A DNA stretch of 64,000 nt from an uncultured Lachnospiraceae bacterium. GTDB lineage: Bacteria > Bacillota > Clostridia > Lachnospirales > Lachnospiraceae. Both the position numbers and the translations under genes were made by a program. The stretch is from contig CAJTPO010000013.1 in NCBI GenBank assembly GCA_910578115.1, forward strand, positions 40,897-104,896, written 5' to 3'. The notes beneath the pieces are model-generated. The model was not told where the DNA came from, did not search any database, and saw only the letters and a program-made list of their open reading frames with translations. Of this stretch, positions 44,634 to 53,099 are shown piece by piece; position 1 is the stretch's first letter, and the number at the start of each line of letters is the position of its first letter.

Positions 44634-45473
44634 ATGACATTTTTCGGGAAATCATGGCAAAGCCGGCTGGCGGCGCTGTGTAAGTACATTGTTTTAACGC
44701 TGGCGGCAGTGCTCTGCCTGTATCCTTTCCTATGGGTAGTGCTGTCCTCGTTAAAGGATAACAGCAGTATCTACGGCGATCCTTTTGGGCTGCCGATGTC
44801 TCCCATGTTTGAGAATTATGCCAAAGCCTGGAAAGGGGCGGATGTGGGCAGGAACTTTATAAACAGCATGGCAGTCTGCCTTGCAACGCTGGCCGTCCTG
44901 ATCGTTATTACGGCCATGGGGAGCTATATTTTAACGAGAGTAAAGAGAAGCATTCTTTTGGATACGTATTTTTCACTGGGGATCATGATACCGATCCATG
45001 CGCTGTTGATTCCGTCCGTCCTGATCTTTAAGAACCTGCATCTGACGGACAATCTGTTCAGCCTTGTGATCATGTATGCGGCGGTCAATATTTCTTTCAG
45101 TATGTTTATCATGAATGGGTTTATGAAGGGGATTCCGAAGGAGCTGGACGAGGCGGCGACGATCGACGGGTGCGGCAAGGGACAGATCTTTTTCCGGATC
45201 ATCCTTCCGGTGGCGAAACCGGGGATCGCCACGGTGGCGACGCTGGCATTTTTAAATTGTTGGAATGACCTGTTGATGGGGCTTGTGCTGATCTCTTCTC
45301 CGCAAAAGAAGACACTGGCATTGGCGATTTCCGCGTTAAAGGGTTCTTATGCGACGCAGTATGGGCTGTTGTGTGCCGGCTTTGTGATCTCGATCGTGCC
45401 GGTAATGATCATGTATCTGTTATTTCAGAAACAGGTGATAGCAGGCATGACTGCGGGGGCGGTCAAGGGGTAG
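44634..45473 (+). CDS. Sugar ABC transporter permease (MalG type)
   Basis: A 279-residue permease, partner of the preceding gene. It has six hydrophobic segments and an EAA loop in KELDEAATIDGCGKGQIFFRI (about 165-185). It starts 7 bp after the previous stop, following GTGAGGAGGC. The C-terminus ends with QKQVIAGMTAGAVKG, the typical tail of CUT1 permeases. Confidence 0.92.
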   Translation: MTFFGKSWQSRLAALCKYIVLTLAAVLCLYPFLWVVLSSLKDNSSIYGDPFGLPMSPMFENYAKAWKGADVGRNFINSMAVCLATLAVLIVITAMGSYILTRVKRSILLDTYFSLGIMIPIHALLIPSVLIFKNLHLTDNLFSLVIMYAAVNISFSMFIMNGFMKGIPKELDEAATIDGCGKGQIFFRIILPVAKPGIATVATLAFLNCWNDLLMGLVLISSPQKKTLALAISALKGSYATQYGLLCAGFVISIVPVMIMYLLFQKQVIAGMTAGAVKG

Positions 45474-45541
45474 TTAACGAAGATCAGGAGTCCTGGCTAA
45501 GCACGATCAAGAGAGCGCAGGACAAAGGAACGGGGTGTGAT

Positions 45542-47548
45542 ATGGTTAGATTTGGTGAAAGCGGGATTATCATAGACGGCAGGGAGATTCCGTTTTATAG
45601 TGGTTCCATCCATTATTGGAGGATAGAGAGAACGCATTGGGACAGGATTCTGGAACAGAGTAAGCAGATGGGATTCGATTTGATTGAGACTTATATTCCA
45701 TGGAGTGTACACGAGACGGAGCCGGGGATCTATGATTTCGGGGAAAAGGATGCGAAGAAGGATCTGGAAGCATTTCTGACGCTGTGTGAACAGAAAGGGT
45801 TGTGGGTCATTGTGAGACCCGGTCCGCATATCAATGCGGAGATGACGCTTTTTGGCTATCCGGAGTGGATCCTGGCGGACGAGGAGATCCAGGCCAGAAC
45901 GCCGCAGGGGACATCGGTGGTTTATCCTTATGTGACGAAGCAGTTTGCGGTGCCTTCTTATGCCAGCCGGAAGTTCTATCGGGAGGTGGAGGCGTATTTT
46001 GGGGTTCTGCAGCCGATACTGAAGCGGCATGTTTATCCTGCCGGTAATATCGTGGCAATGCAGGCCGATAATGAAACCTGCTATTTTTTCAGGGAAAGGC
46101 CTTATGTCATGGATTATTCTGCAGACTCGGTGGCCCTTTACAGACATATGCTGCAGGAAAAATATCATTCTGCCGACAGGATATCGGCTGTCTATGGAAA
46201 GGAGTTTGCGGATTTCGGGCAGATCCGGCCGCCTGCAGGGTACGATAGGAAAACAGAATATTCCATGGAGTACTATTTCGACTGGGCGGAATACAAGGAG
46301 TATCAGATTCTGTATGCGCTGGAGCGGATGGTGTGTATCCTGGAGAAGATGGATCTTGGACTTCCTGTTTTCCACAACTGTGCGTATCAGAACTATACGC
46401 CCATTTCCGTACAGCGGATCGAGAGGATTCCGGGTCTTTCCGTGGCCGGAATCGATGCTTATCCGGAGCCGCATGATACGAAGATGTTGAAACGCAGAAT
46501 CCGTTATCTGGCGGGAAGCAGCAGGCTGCCTTTTGTGCCGGAGTTTGGATCGGGATCCTGGTTTGACAGAGGGAAGGTGTTGAGCGCCGGGGAAGAGGAG
46601 TTTGGGTATCTGTATGCTTTTATGAATGGGATGAAGGCGGTAAATTTCTATATGCTTGCGGAGCGGGACAGATGGACAGGCTGTCCGCTTACCTGTGACG
46701 GCAGGATCCGGGAAAACTATTTTACGCTTTTTTCCGAAATGCTGGAAACATGGAAACGGCACGAGATCTACAGGTACGAGCGCAGGCCGGAAGTATTGCT
46801 GCTTAAGAATTACGATATGGGCAGGTTGAAGGCATGTACGTCGCGGATGGATCCCAATACGCTGTCATCCAATCTTTTCATTCAGGGACCGGACTTCCCG
46901 GCGGAGCTTTTTGCAGAGGAAAATGCCGCAGGGCTGGAACAGGACGGCTGTCCGGAAACCTTCGAGGAGAACTGGCTTATGCAGGTCATGGATACGCTGG
47001 ATGCCATGCACATAGACTATGACCTTTCAGACTGTTACATCGATGCGGACAGGATGGATGGTTATCGTTATGTGTTTGCGGCCTCTTACAGACAGATGGC
47101 GGAATCTTATCAGAGACTTCTGCAGGAATTTGCCGGGGCCGGCGGCGAAAGAGAACTGATCCTGGGACCCTCCCTGCCTCTGGAGGACAGAAGAAGGGAA
47201 CCATGTCTCTTGTTGGAGTCTCTGTATCGGGAGGGCGGAAAGATCCGGCTGCTTGAAGAAGTGACCAGACAGAGCCTGGAGGAGCTGAATGCTGCGGCGG
47301 AATACGTCGTTACGGATAGAAGGGTTGAGTGTGCGGTACATACCCGCCGGGACAGCGGCGAGAAGCTGCTCTGGCTGGCAAATGTATCTGCTCAGGCGCT
47401 TACCTGCAGGGTGACATTCCGGGGGAAGAGAAGTTTTCAGGGAATCTGGAACAGTCAGGATATGGCAGGGGAGCATGGATGTATGGCGCATATGGAGCCT
47501 TATTCAGTGTCCCTGTGGAAGGTCATTGACGTAGCGGCCGCAGTGTAA
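45542..47548 (+). CDS. GH35-type beta-galactosidase
   Basis: A 668-residue glycoside hydrolase whose first 340 residues form a GH35/GH42-like barrel: FYSGSIHYWRIERTHW, IETYIPWSVHETEPGIYDF, VRPGPHINAE, the acid/base Glu in MQADNETCYF (about 176) and the nucleophile Glu in FVPEFGSGSWF (about 334). There is no signal peptide, so it should hydrolyse imported galactosides. The frame is open into the preceding gene, but ATG 45542 after AAAGGAACGG is the likely start. It lies in the operon of the sugar importer, supporting beta-galactosidic substrates. A GH42-like assignment cannot be fully excluded. Confidence 0.82.
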   Translation: MVRFGESGIIIDGREIPFYSGSIHYWRIERTHWDRILEQSKQMGFDLIETYIPWSVHETEPGIYDFGEKDAKKDLEAFLTLCEQKGLWVIVRPGPHINAEMTLFGYPEWILADEEIQARTPQGTSVVYPYVTKQFAVPSYASRKFYREVEAYFGVLQPILKRHVYPAGNIVAMQADNETCYFFRERPYVMDYSADSVALYRHMLQEKYHSADRISAVYGKEFADFGQIRPPAGYDRKTEYSMEYYFDWAEYKEYQILYALERMVCILEKMDLGLPVFHNCAYQNYTPISVQRIERIPGLSVAGIDAYPEPHDTKMLKRRIRYLAGSSRLPFVPEFGSGSWFDRGKVLSAGEEEFGYLYAFMNGMKAVNFYMLAERDRWTGCPLTCDGRIRENYFTLFSEMLETWKRHEIYRYERRPEVLLLKNYDMGRLKACTSRMDPNTLSSNLFIQGPDFPAELFAEENAAGLEQDGCPETFEENWLMQVMDTLDAMHIDYDLSDCYIDADRMDGYRYVFAASYRQMAESYQRLLQEFAGAGGERELILGPSLPLEDRRREPCLLLESLYREGGKIRLLEEVTRQSLEELNAAAEYVVTDRRVECAVHTRRDSGEKLLWLANVSAQALTCRVTFRGKRSFQGIWNSQDMAGEHGCMAHMEPYSVSLWKVIDVAAAV

Positions 47549-47583
47549 AGCGTTGGAGGAACACGCAGGAACGGAGGGGTAAA

Positions 47584-48204
47584 GTGATAGACAGAAATCT
47601 TGTGGTGGAATATCTGGAGCCGGTTTTGTGGGGAAGGCTTTTTAAAATCCTGGAGATTCTCGAGCCTGCCAGGGAAGTGGCGCATGTGTTAATTGAGGAG
47701 GACGGATACCGTGCTTTTTTCAGGGGAAAACTGTATACGCAGGGGGGAAGGGCCGAGTCGATGGAGGATAAATTTCCGGATGCGGATGAGATCAGGATCT
47801 ACACCCGTGAGACAATAGACGGATTTTTCCGGGCGGTGCAGGGTAGGGAGAGGTATGATCTGGATATTGATGTGTATCTGCAGTCTCTGTATGAAGAGCT
47901 GGCCGTGCGGATGCCGATTCTGTCACGCAGGAAGCGTCAGGGGAATCTGTGGAGGATCCTGGAGGCATTCAGCCGGGCGGACAGAGTTTACAATATAGGG
48001 ATTTTGCAGGGGACGGACTTGTATTTTCAGTGTATACTGGAATTCAGGGCGGGCAAACTGATAAGGATCTCCACTTCTGACCGGTATGGACAGGATGTCT
48101 TTGATTGGGAGAAAATCTGTGAAAATGTGAAAAAGGAGTTTCAGGAGGAGGCGGTTCCTATTATGATAACGTTGGAGCGGCTGCAGGAGAAATATGCTGT
48201 CTGA
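47584..48204 (+). CDS. Conserved-type protein of unknown function in the sugar operon
   Basis: A 206-residue soluble protein starting at GTG 47584 with GGAGGGG 6 bp upstream. No signal, membrane segment or catalytic motif was recognised. It is rich in Arg and Glu, with amphipathic helices and a strand pattern such as DLYFQCILEFRAGKLIRIST. It lies between the beta-galactosidase and the sensor kinase and is probably cotranscribed. It might assist the enzyme or signalling; no function is assigned. Confidence 0.7.
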   Translation: MIDRNLVVEYLEPVLWGRLFKILEILEPAREVAHVLIEEDGYRAFFRGKLYTQGGRAESMEDKFPDADEIRIYTRETIDGFFRAVQGRERYDLDIDVYLQSLYEELAVRMPILSRRKRQGNLWRILEAFSRADRVYNIGILQGTDLYFQCILEFRAGKLIRISTSDRYGQDVFDWEKICENVKKEFQEEAVPIMITLERLQEKYAV

Positions 48205-48233
48205 CCTGCCATCGTCTGTCAGGAGGTATCGAT

Positions 48234-49976
48234 ATGATCGGAGCATGGAAATTCGGAAGGTGGTCTGTCAAAACGCAGGTGATGATCGGTGTGATGATCG
48301 TCCCTGTGGTCTCCAGCTTTATTCTGCTTGTATTTTTCTACAGGAATATCAGGGCATTTTATGTGGAAAGGGTGCAGGACATACAGCGGCATACGATAGA
48401 CATGGTGGCGGGGGACTTGGAGGACTTTGTCAAGCAATGCGAGACCGTGTCGGAGCAGGTGCTGGGGCTGGTGGTATTTCAGGAGGACCTGGAGGGGTAT
48501 TCCGGGAAAACAGCCTATGAGAGACTGCTGCTTGCGCGCAATATCAATGCGCAGCTTCTGAATATTAAGCTGGCCAACAAAGTGGTCGATCATATCTATC
48601 TTCTGAATTTTGACGGACAGGGGTTTTCGACGAACGGTGAGTGGAACAAGAGTGTCTTTCTGGAAGGACTTCCGGAAAAACCGGTCATTGACCAGCCCGG
48701 ACAGAAGATGGTGATACCGCCGAGACAGGCGGAATATGCCTATGTCAGTCATTCCAGGAATGTTCCTCTGCGGATCAGTTATGTGATGTATCTGAATCAG
48801 TATACCAAAAGCGGAACGATCGGGCTGGTACAGCTGGATGTAAGGTATTCTCAGCTGGAACATATTATGAAGAATGCTGTATTGGGAGAGGGGGACTTTT
48901 CTTTTATCATCGATGAGGAGATGCGGCTGATCTATGCGCCGGAGCGGGAGCTGGCCGGCAGATCCATTGCGGATGCATCCTGTCAGGGCAGGAAGCTGGC
49001 GCAGCTTGCAGACAGGCAGGACGGAGAGCAGGCGGGAGGAGATACGGTCAGGGTCAGAAATATTGCGGGAAGCAAGTGGAAACTGGTGCAGGTAAACAGT
49101 GATACGCTGCTGAATCAGGAACTGCATAAGGCCATGAAGACGTGGATCCTGGTGCTGGCGTTTTATATCATCTGTGCGACCGCAGTTTCGGTGAGCATAG
49201 CCAGAGGCATTACCACACCGATCATGGCCATGATCGACAGTATGAAGGCGGCGGGAAGAGGTAACTTTAAAGTACGGATCTCAGGATCGTATAATAAGGA
49301 GCTGGCCAGCCTGTCAGAGCATTTCGGACAGATGGTGGCAAAGATCGATCGGTTGATGCAGGAAAATATCCAGAAGGAACATGAAAAGACGGCGCTGCAG
49401 ATGCAGGCGTTAAATGCCAGGATCAATTCTCATTTTCTGTATAATACCTTGAACGGCATCAAGTGGCAGGCGATCAAGGCAAAGCAGATGCCCATTGCCG
49501 AATCCATCGTGGCGCTGACCAGGATTCTGGAGTATAGTTATAAAGACACGGATGATATGGTTTCCATGAAGGAAGAATTTTCTTTTATCAACGACTATGC
49601 GTATGTTCAGAATATGCGTTATGACAGTCATATTAAAATACAATATGATATCGATCCGGAAACGGAAAGCTGCAGGATATTAAAGATGCTGCTGCAGCCG
49701 ATTGTGGAAAATGCGTTTATGTATGCGTTTGATAAAGAACAGCCGGAAAATATCGTGTGGATCAAATGTGTCAGACAGGAGAAGAGACTGATAATTGCCG
49801 TGCGGGATAACGGTAAGGGCTTTGCTTTTCAGGGGATGGACAAACTGACAGGCATAGGACTCAACAACATTCTCCAGAGACTGCGGCTTCATTTTGGAGA
49901 GACGTGTGGGCTGGAGATAGACAGCGTGAGCGGAGCGGGTACCTGTGTCACGCTGACCGTTCCGGCGGATCTATGA
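48234..49976 (+). CDS. Sensor histidine kinase (YesM/LytS-type)
   Basis: A 580-residue membrane sensor. One helix is near 17-37 (VMIGVMIVPVVSSFILLVFF), followed by an extracellular dCache-like domain and a second helix near 305-325 (ILVLAFYIICATAVSVSI). A HAMP domain follows (about 325-378), then a His_kinase segment with the phosphoacceptor in ARINSHFLYNTLNGI (about 391-405), where the usual Pro before His is Ser, and a HATPase with LLQPIVENAF and VRDNGKGF. AGGAGG precedes ATG 48234. It probably senses the imported sugar or its binding protein and controls the operon through the next gene. Confidence 0.9.
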   Translation: MIGAWKFGRWSVKTQVMIGVMIVPVVSSFILLVFFYRNIRAFYVERVQDIQRHTIDMVAGDLEDFVKQCETVSEQVLGLVVFQEDLEGYSGKTAYERLLLARNINAQLLNIKLANKVVDHIYLLNFDGQGFSTNGEWNKSVFLEGLPEKPVIDQPGQKMVIPPRQAEYAYVSHSRNVPLRISYVMYLNQYTKSGTIGLVQLDVRYSQLEHIMKNAVLGEGDFSFIIDEEMRLIYAPERELAGRSIADASCQGRKLAQLADRQDGEQAGGDTVRVRNIAGSKWKLVQVNSDTLLNQELHKAMKTWILVLAFYIICATAVSVSIARGITTPIMAMIDSMKAAGRGNFKVRISGSYNKELASLSEHFGQMVAKIDRLMQENIQKEHEKTALQMQALNARINSHFLYNTLNGIKWQAIKAKQMPIAESIVALTRILEYSYKDTDDMVSMKEEFSFINDYAYVQNMRYDSHIKIQYDIDPETESCRILKMLLQPIVENAFMYAFDKEQPENIVWIKCVRQEKRLIIAVRDNGKGFAFQGMDKLTGIGLNNILQRLRLHFGETCGLEIDSVSGAGTCVTLTVPADL

Positions 49977-49986
49977 GGATAAAAGA

Positions 49987-50751
49987 ATGTGGATGCTGAT
50001 CGTGGATGATGAAGCTTTTGCAAGAGAAGCAGTGATCGAGAGCGTGGACTGGGGACAGTACGGCCTGGAAGTAAAAGGGGTGTCCTCGGCGGCGGAAGCG
50101 CTTGCGTTTATGTGCGTGCAGAAAGTGGATATTCTGATGACAGATATCAAGATGCCGCAGAAAGACGGATTGGAGCTGATCGAGGAGGTACATGGGAAGG
50201 GGCTTTGGCCGGGCATCATTGTCTTAAGCAGCTTCAATGAATTTGACCTGGTGCGCAATGCCATGCGGCTGGGGGCCGAGGACTATCTGTTTAAACCTTC
50301 CATGATGCCGCGGGATATTCTGGATGCCGTATTGAAGGTAAAAGACAGAAGAAGCAGGAAGCATGAATATGCGTCGGGCCGCGGCGTGCAGGAAGTGCAG
50401 AAAAGGGAAATGCAGAAGGCGGTGGAGTATATCGGGGAGCATTTGGGGGATAAAGATCTTTCCCTTTCGGTGGTTTCGGATCATGTCGGCATGAGCAGGA
50501 ATTATTTCAGTAAGATCTTCAAGGAAAGCATGGGGGAGAATTTTGTCAACTATGTGACAAGGCTGCGGATGGAGTATGCCAGAGAATTGTATCTTGGCAG
50601 TGACAGAAAGATTTATGAGATTGCGGAAATGGTCGGCTATGCAGACTGGCATTATTTCTATAATCTTTACCGGAAAACTTTCGGACATTCGCTCTCTTAT
50701 GAAAAAAGAATGTCCGGGGAGCAAAAAGAGAAAACGAAAAAAATACGTTGA
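49987..50751 (+). CDS. Response regulator with AraC-type HTH (YesN-like)
   Basis: A 254-residue regulator. The receiver domain (1-120) has the acidic pair in LIVDDE, the phosphoacceptor Asp in ILMTDIKMP (about 55) and the switch Lys in YLFKPS. The C-terminal 100 residues hold the two AraC HTH units (LSVVSDHVGMSRNYFSKIFK, then YEIAEMVGYADWHYFYNLYR). It lies 10 bp after its kinase gene. It most likely activates the sugar-uptake operon at 42213-48204. A promoter for a separate small unit overlaps its stop codon. Confidence 0.92.
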   Translation: MWMLIVDDEAFAREAVIESVDWGQYGLEVKGVSSAAEALAFMCVQKVDILMTDIKMPQKDGLELIEEVHGKGLWPGIIVLSSFNEFDLVRNAMRLGAEDYLFKPSMMPRDILDAVLKVKDRRSRKHEYASGRGVQEVQKREMQKAVEYIGEHLGDKDLSLSVVSDHVGMSRNYFSKIFKESMGENFVNYVTRLRMEYARELYLGSDRKIYEIAEMVGYADWHYFYNLYRKTFGHSLSYEKRMSGEQKEKTKKIR

Positions 50752-50784
50752 CAAGATTTGGATGCTGTATTAAGATAACAGCAT
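50748..50784 (+). promoter_or_regulatory. Strong promoter with an overlapping dyad
   Basis: TTGACA (50748-50753), 17 bp and TAAGAT (50771-50776). The inverted repeat ATGCTGT (50762-50768) with ACAGCAT (50778-50784) straddles the -10 and is a likely operator. The promoter begins inside the stop codon of the response-regulator gene and would transcribe the 37-codon ORF. Confidence 0.7.
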
Positions 50785-50849
50785 ACGTCGTGAAACGAAC
50801 ATAAGAATACGGTACGGCACAATAGATTTTAAGGAAGGAGGTAACCGTT

Positions 50850-50963
50850 ATGTTGAACACCAGTAAGGTTAGAACGTCAGCAGGCGTTGGCGCAGAATTG
50901 AATTATGCAGTACGGAAATTACCTCCGCAGACAGAGAAGAAGGAATGTTTACGTAGATTGTGA
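50850..50963 (+). CDS. 37-codon ORF with strong, possibly masked ribosome binding site
   Basis: ATG 50850 is preceded by AAGGAAGGAGGTAA (50831-50844), among the strongest ribosome binding sites in the window. The peptide (37 residues) is basic at its C-terminus (KKECLRRL), has a single Cys and resembles no family I know. Its own coding sequence contains TTACCTCC (50919-50926), an exact complement of the GGAGGTAA at 50837-50844, so translation could be self-limiting. It lies between a good promoter and a terminator at 51071 and may be a small protein, a leader peptide for the exporter genes, or part of a regulatory RNA. Confidence 0.5.
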   Translation: MLNTSKVRTSAGVGAELNYAVRKLPPQTEKKECLRRL

Positions 50964-51070
50964 TGATAGACCGGCAGGCATCGGTGTGTGACAGGGAGAC
51001 GAACCAGACACAACGGGCCGGATGGGGATCGCGTGACCGGATGGGTCAAGACACATAGATATGTAAATTC

Positions 51071-51100
51071 AGGCTGTGGTAATTTCACCACAGCCTTTTT
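51071..51100 (+). terminator. Rho-independent terminator upstream of the ABC exporter genes
   Basis: AGGCTGTGGT (51071-51080), loop AATTTC, ACCACAGCCT (51087-51096), then TTTT. It either ends a short transcript from 50748 or attenuates transcription into the exporter genes. Confidence 0.9.
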
Positions 51101-51103
51101 GCG

Positions 51104-51171
51104 CGATTAAGCAGAGTCAAAGACGAGCAACGCGAACGAGGAATGCGAAGCATTACGAGTCTGCTTAATCG
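51104..51171. repeat. Perfect 12-bp inverted repeat enclosing a smaller hairpin
   Basis: CGATTAAGCAGA (51104-51115) is exactly complementary to TCTGCTTAATCG (51160-51171). Between them AATGC and GCATT form an inner hairpin, and several GCGAACGAGG-like purine-rich stretches occur. It lies in the leader of the exporter genes, just after the terminator. It may be a palindromic insertion or an RNA element. Confidence 0.65.
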
Positions 51172-51263
51172 AGGAAGAAAAGAGCGGGACGGAAAGGCAA
51201 ATCGGCGGGCACCGGGCTGGCGGGAAATATCTTATATACCAAAAGGGGAGGGGGACATAAGTC

Positions 51264-53099
51264 ATGAAAAAGATATCGAGTTACATATGGGATTACAAAT
51301 TTTCCTATCTGGGTGCGATCGCGTCACTTCTGATCGCGGTCACGCTGGATATGATGGGACCGCGTCTGATGGCGTTGGTGGTGGATGATGTCATCGTGGG
51401 CGGCAATATCGCAGAATTGAAATACCTGCTGCTGGGATTTCTGGGAGTCGGCATCGGCCGGTGCGTGTTCCAGTACGTGAAGGAATACACCTTCGATAAG
51501 AACGGGATCCGCATTTCGGCGGATATGCGCAGGGACCTGTTTCGGCATGTGCAGGGATTAAGCGCAGACTTTTTCGACAGGACGAATACGGGAGAGCTGA
51601 TGGCCCGGGTCAAAGAGGACATCGACCGTATCTGGGACGCCATCGGTTATGTGGGGATGCTGTTGATCGAGGTGATCTATCACACGTCCATCATCCTGAT
51701 CTCCATGTATCTGCTCAACTGGAAGCTGGCGCTGCTGCCGACGGCAGCCATGCTGATGTGCGGTACCATCGCGCTTTTGATGGAGCGGAAGCTGGGGCAG
51801 GTGTACGAGGAGATCAGCGAGGAGAACGCCAGGTTAAATACGGTGGCGGAGGAGAATCTGGCCGGTGTGCGTACCGTAAAGGCTTTTGCGCGGGAGAAAC
51901 ATGAGATCGGGAAATTCCTTTCCCACAATAAGCGCTACTATGAATTGAACATGCAGCAGTCCAGAGTTTTTGTGCGGTACTATCCCTTTTTCAGTGTTGT
52001 CAGCAAGGTGCTGCCGATATTGACCATATTGGTCGGCGGCGGATTCGTGATCAAAGGGCAGATGACGCTGGGGCAGATGACCGCTTTCGTGGAGTATTCC
52101 ACGAACATTGTCTGGCCGATGGAAATGCTGGGATGGCTGACCAACAGCTTTTCGGCGGCGGTGGCATCCAATAAGAAGGTGCGTAAGATCTATGAGGAGA
52201 AGCCGACCATCATGGAAAACGCTGAGCCGGTGAGGATTGAGCAGGTGGCGGGTAAGGTCTGTTTCGACCATGTGTCCTTCCACAAGGCGGACATGTACGA
52301 GATCCTGCACGATATTTCCTTTACGGTGGAAGCGGGCAGGACGCTGGGCATTATGGGGGCCACGGGAGCGGGTAAGACTTCTATTGTACAGCTTCTGCAG
52401 CGTATGTATGATGCGACGGAGGGAGCCATTTATCTGGATGATGTGAACATTAAAGAGCTGTCTCTGGAGCAGCTGCGCACCAGCGTCAGTTACGTGATGC
52501 AGGATGTGTTCCTTTTCTCGGATACCATCAATGACAATATTAAGCTGGGCAAGAAGGAACGGCTGGATTTCAAGACGGTCCGCAGGGCTTCCGTGCAGGC
52601 GCAGGCCAGTGATTTTATCGAGCGTATGGAGGAGACTTACGATACCGTGATCGGGGAACGGGGCGTGGGGCTGTCCGGCGGACAGAAACAGCGGATCAGC
52701 ATTGCCCGGGCACTGGCCAAGCGGGATCCGATCCTGGTGCTGGACGATTCCACCTCGGCGCTGGATATGGAGACAGAGCAGATGATCCAGCAGACGCTGC
52801 GGGAACTGGAGGGGACGACGAAGATTATTATCGCCCACCGGATCAGCGCGGTACGGCATGCGGATGAGATTATTGTGCTGGAGAATGGTTCTATCGCGGA
52901 GCGGGGCACGCATGAGGAGCTGCTGGCGAAGCGGGGCCTCTATTTTGAAACGTATGAATCGCAGTACGGCGATATGGATACGGCGGCTGCACTGCAGCAG
53001 ACGATAAATCTGCTGCCGGAAACAGGCAATAGAAAGGAAACGGTAACAGAGGCAGAGAAACAGAAAGGTGGTGAGACATATGGCAGTCAACTCATATAA
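51264..53099 (+). CDS. Heterodimeric ABC exporter subunit with a degenerate ATP site
   Basis: A 611-residue half-transporter with a six-helix membrane domain (about 10-310) and an ATPase: Walker A GATGAGKTS (about 363), signature LSGGQKQR (about 469) and Walker B ILVLDDSTSALD, where Asp replaces the catalytic Glu. The C-terminal 40 residues are a Gln/Glu-rich tail. AGGGGAGGGGGA precedes ATG 51264. The next gene starts inside its end (20-bp overlap). A second asymmetric multidrug-type exporter in the same window, distinct from the pair at 31700-35366. Confidence 0.9.
   Translation: MKKISSYIWDYKFSYLGAIASLLIAVTLDMMGPRLMALVVDDVIVGGNIAELKYLLLGFLGVGIGRCVFQYVKEYTFDKNGIRISADMRRDLFRHVQGLSADFFDRTNTGELMARVKEDIDRIWDAIGYVGMLLIEVIYHTSIILISMYLLNWKLALLPTAAMLMCGTIALLMERKLGQVYEEISEENARLNTVAEENLAGVRTVKAFAREKHEIGKFLSHNKRYYELNMQQSRVFVRYYPFFSVVSKVLPILTILVGGGFVIKGQMTLGQMTAFVEYSTNIVWPMEMLGWLTNSFSAAVASNKKVRKIYEEKPTIMENAEPVRIEQVAGKVCFDHVSFHKADMYEILHDISFTVEAGRTLGIMGATGAGKTSIVQLLQRMYDATEGAIYLDDVNIKELSLEQLRTSVSYVMQDVFLFSDTINDNIKLGKKERLDFKTVRRASVQAQASDFIERMEETYDTVIGERGVGLSGGQKQRISIARALAKRDPILVLDDSTSALDMETEQMIQQTLRELEGTTKIIIAHRISAVRHADEIIVLENGSIAERGTHEELLAKRGLYFETYESQYGDMDTAAALQQTINLLPETGNRKETVTEAEKQKGGETYGSQLI

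Noticed and set aside
51834..53090. Long minus-strand open frame (about 418 codons)
   Set aside because: It lies entirely opposite an ABC exporter gene with all ATPase motifs, and has the His/Arg/Gln-rich composition of an antisense shadow. Similar long antisense frames at 42243-43496, 34116-35267, 15120-16226 and 9481-10233 were rejected for the same reason.
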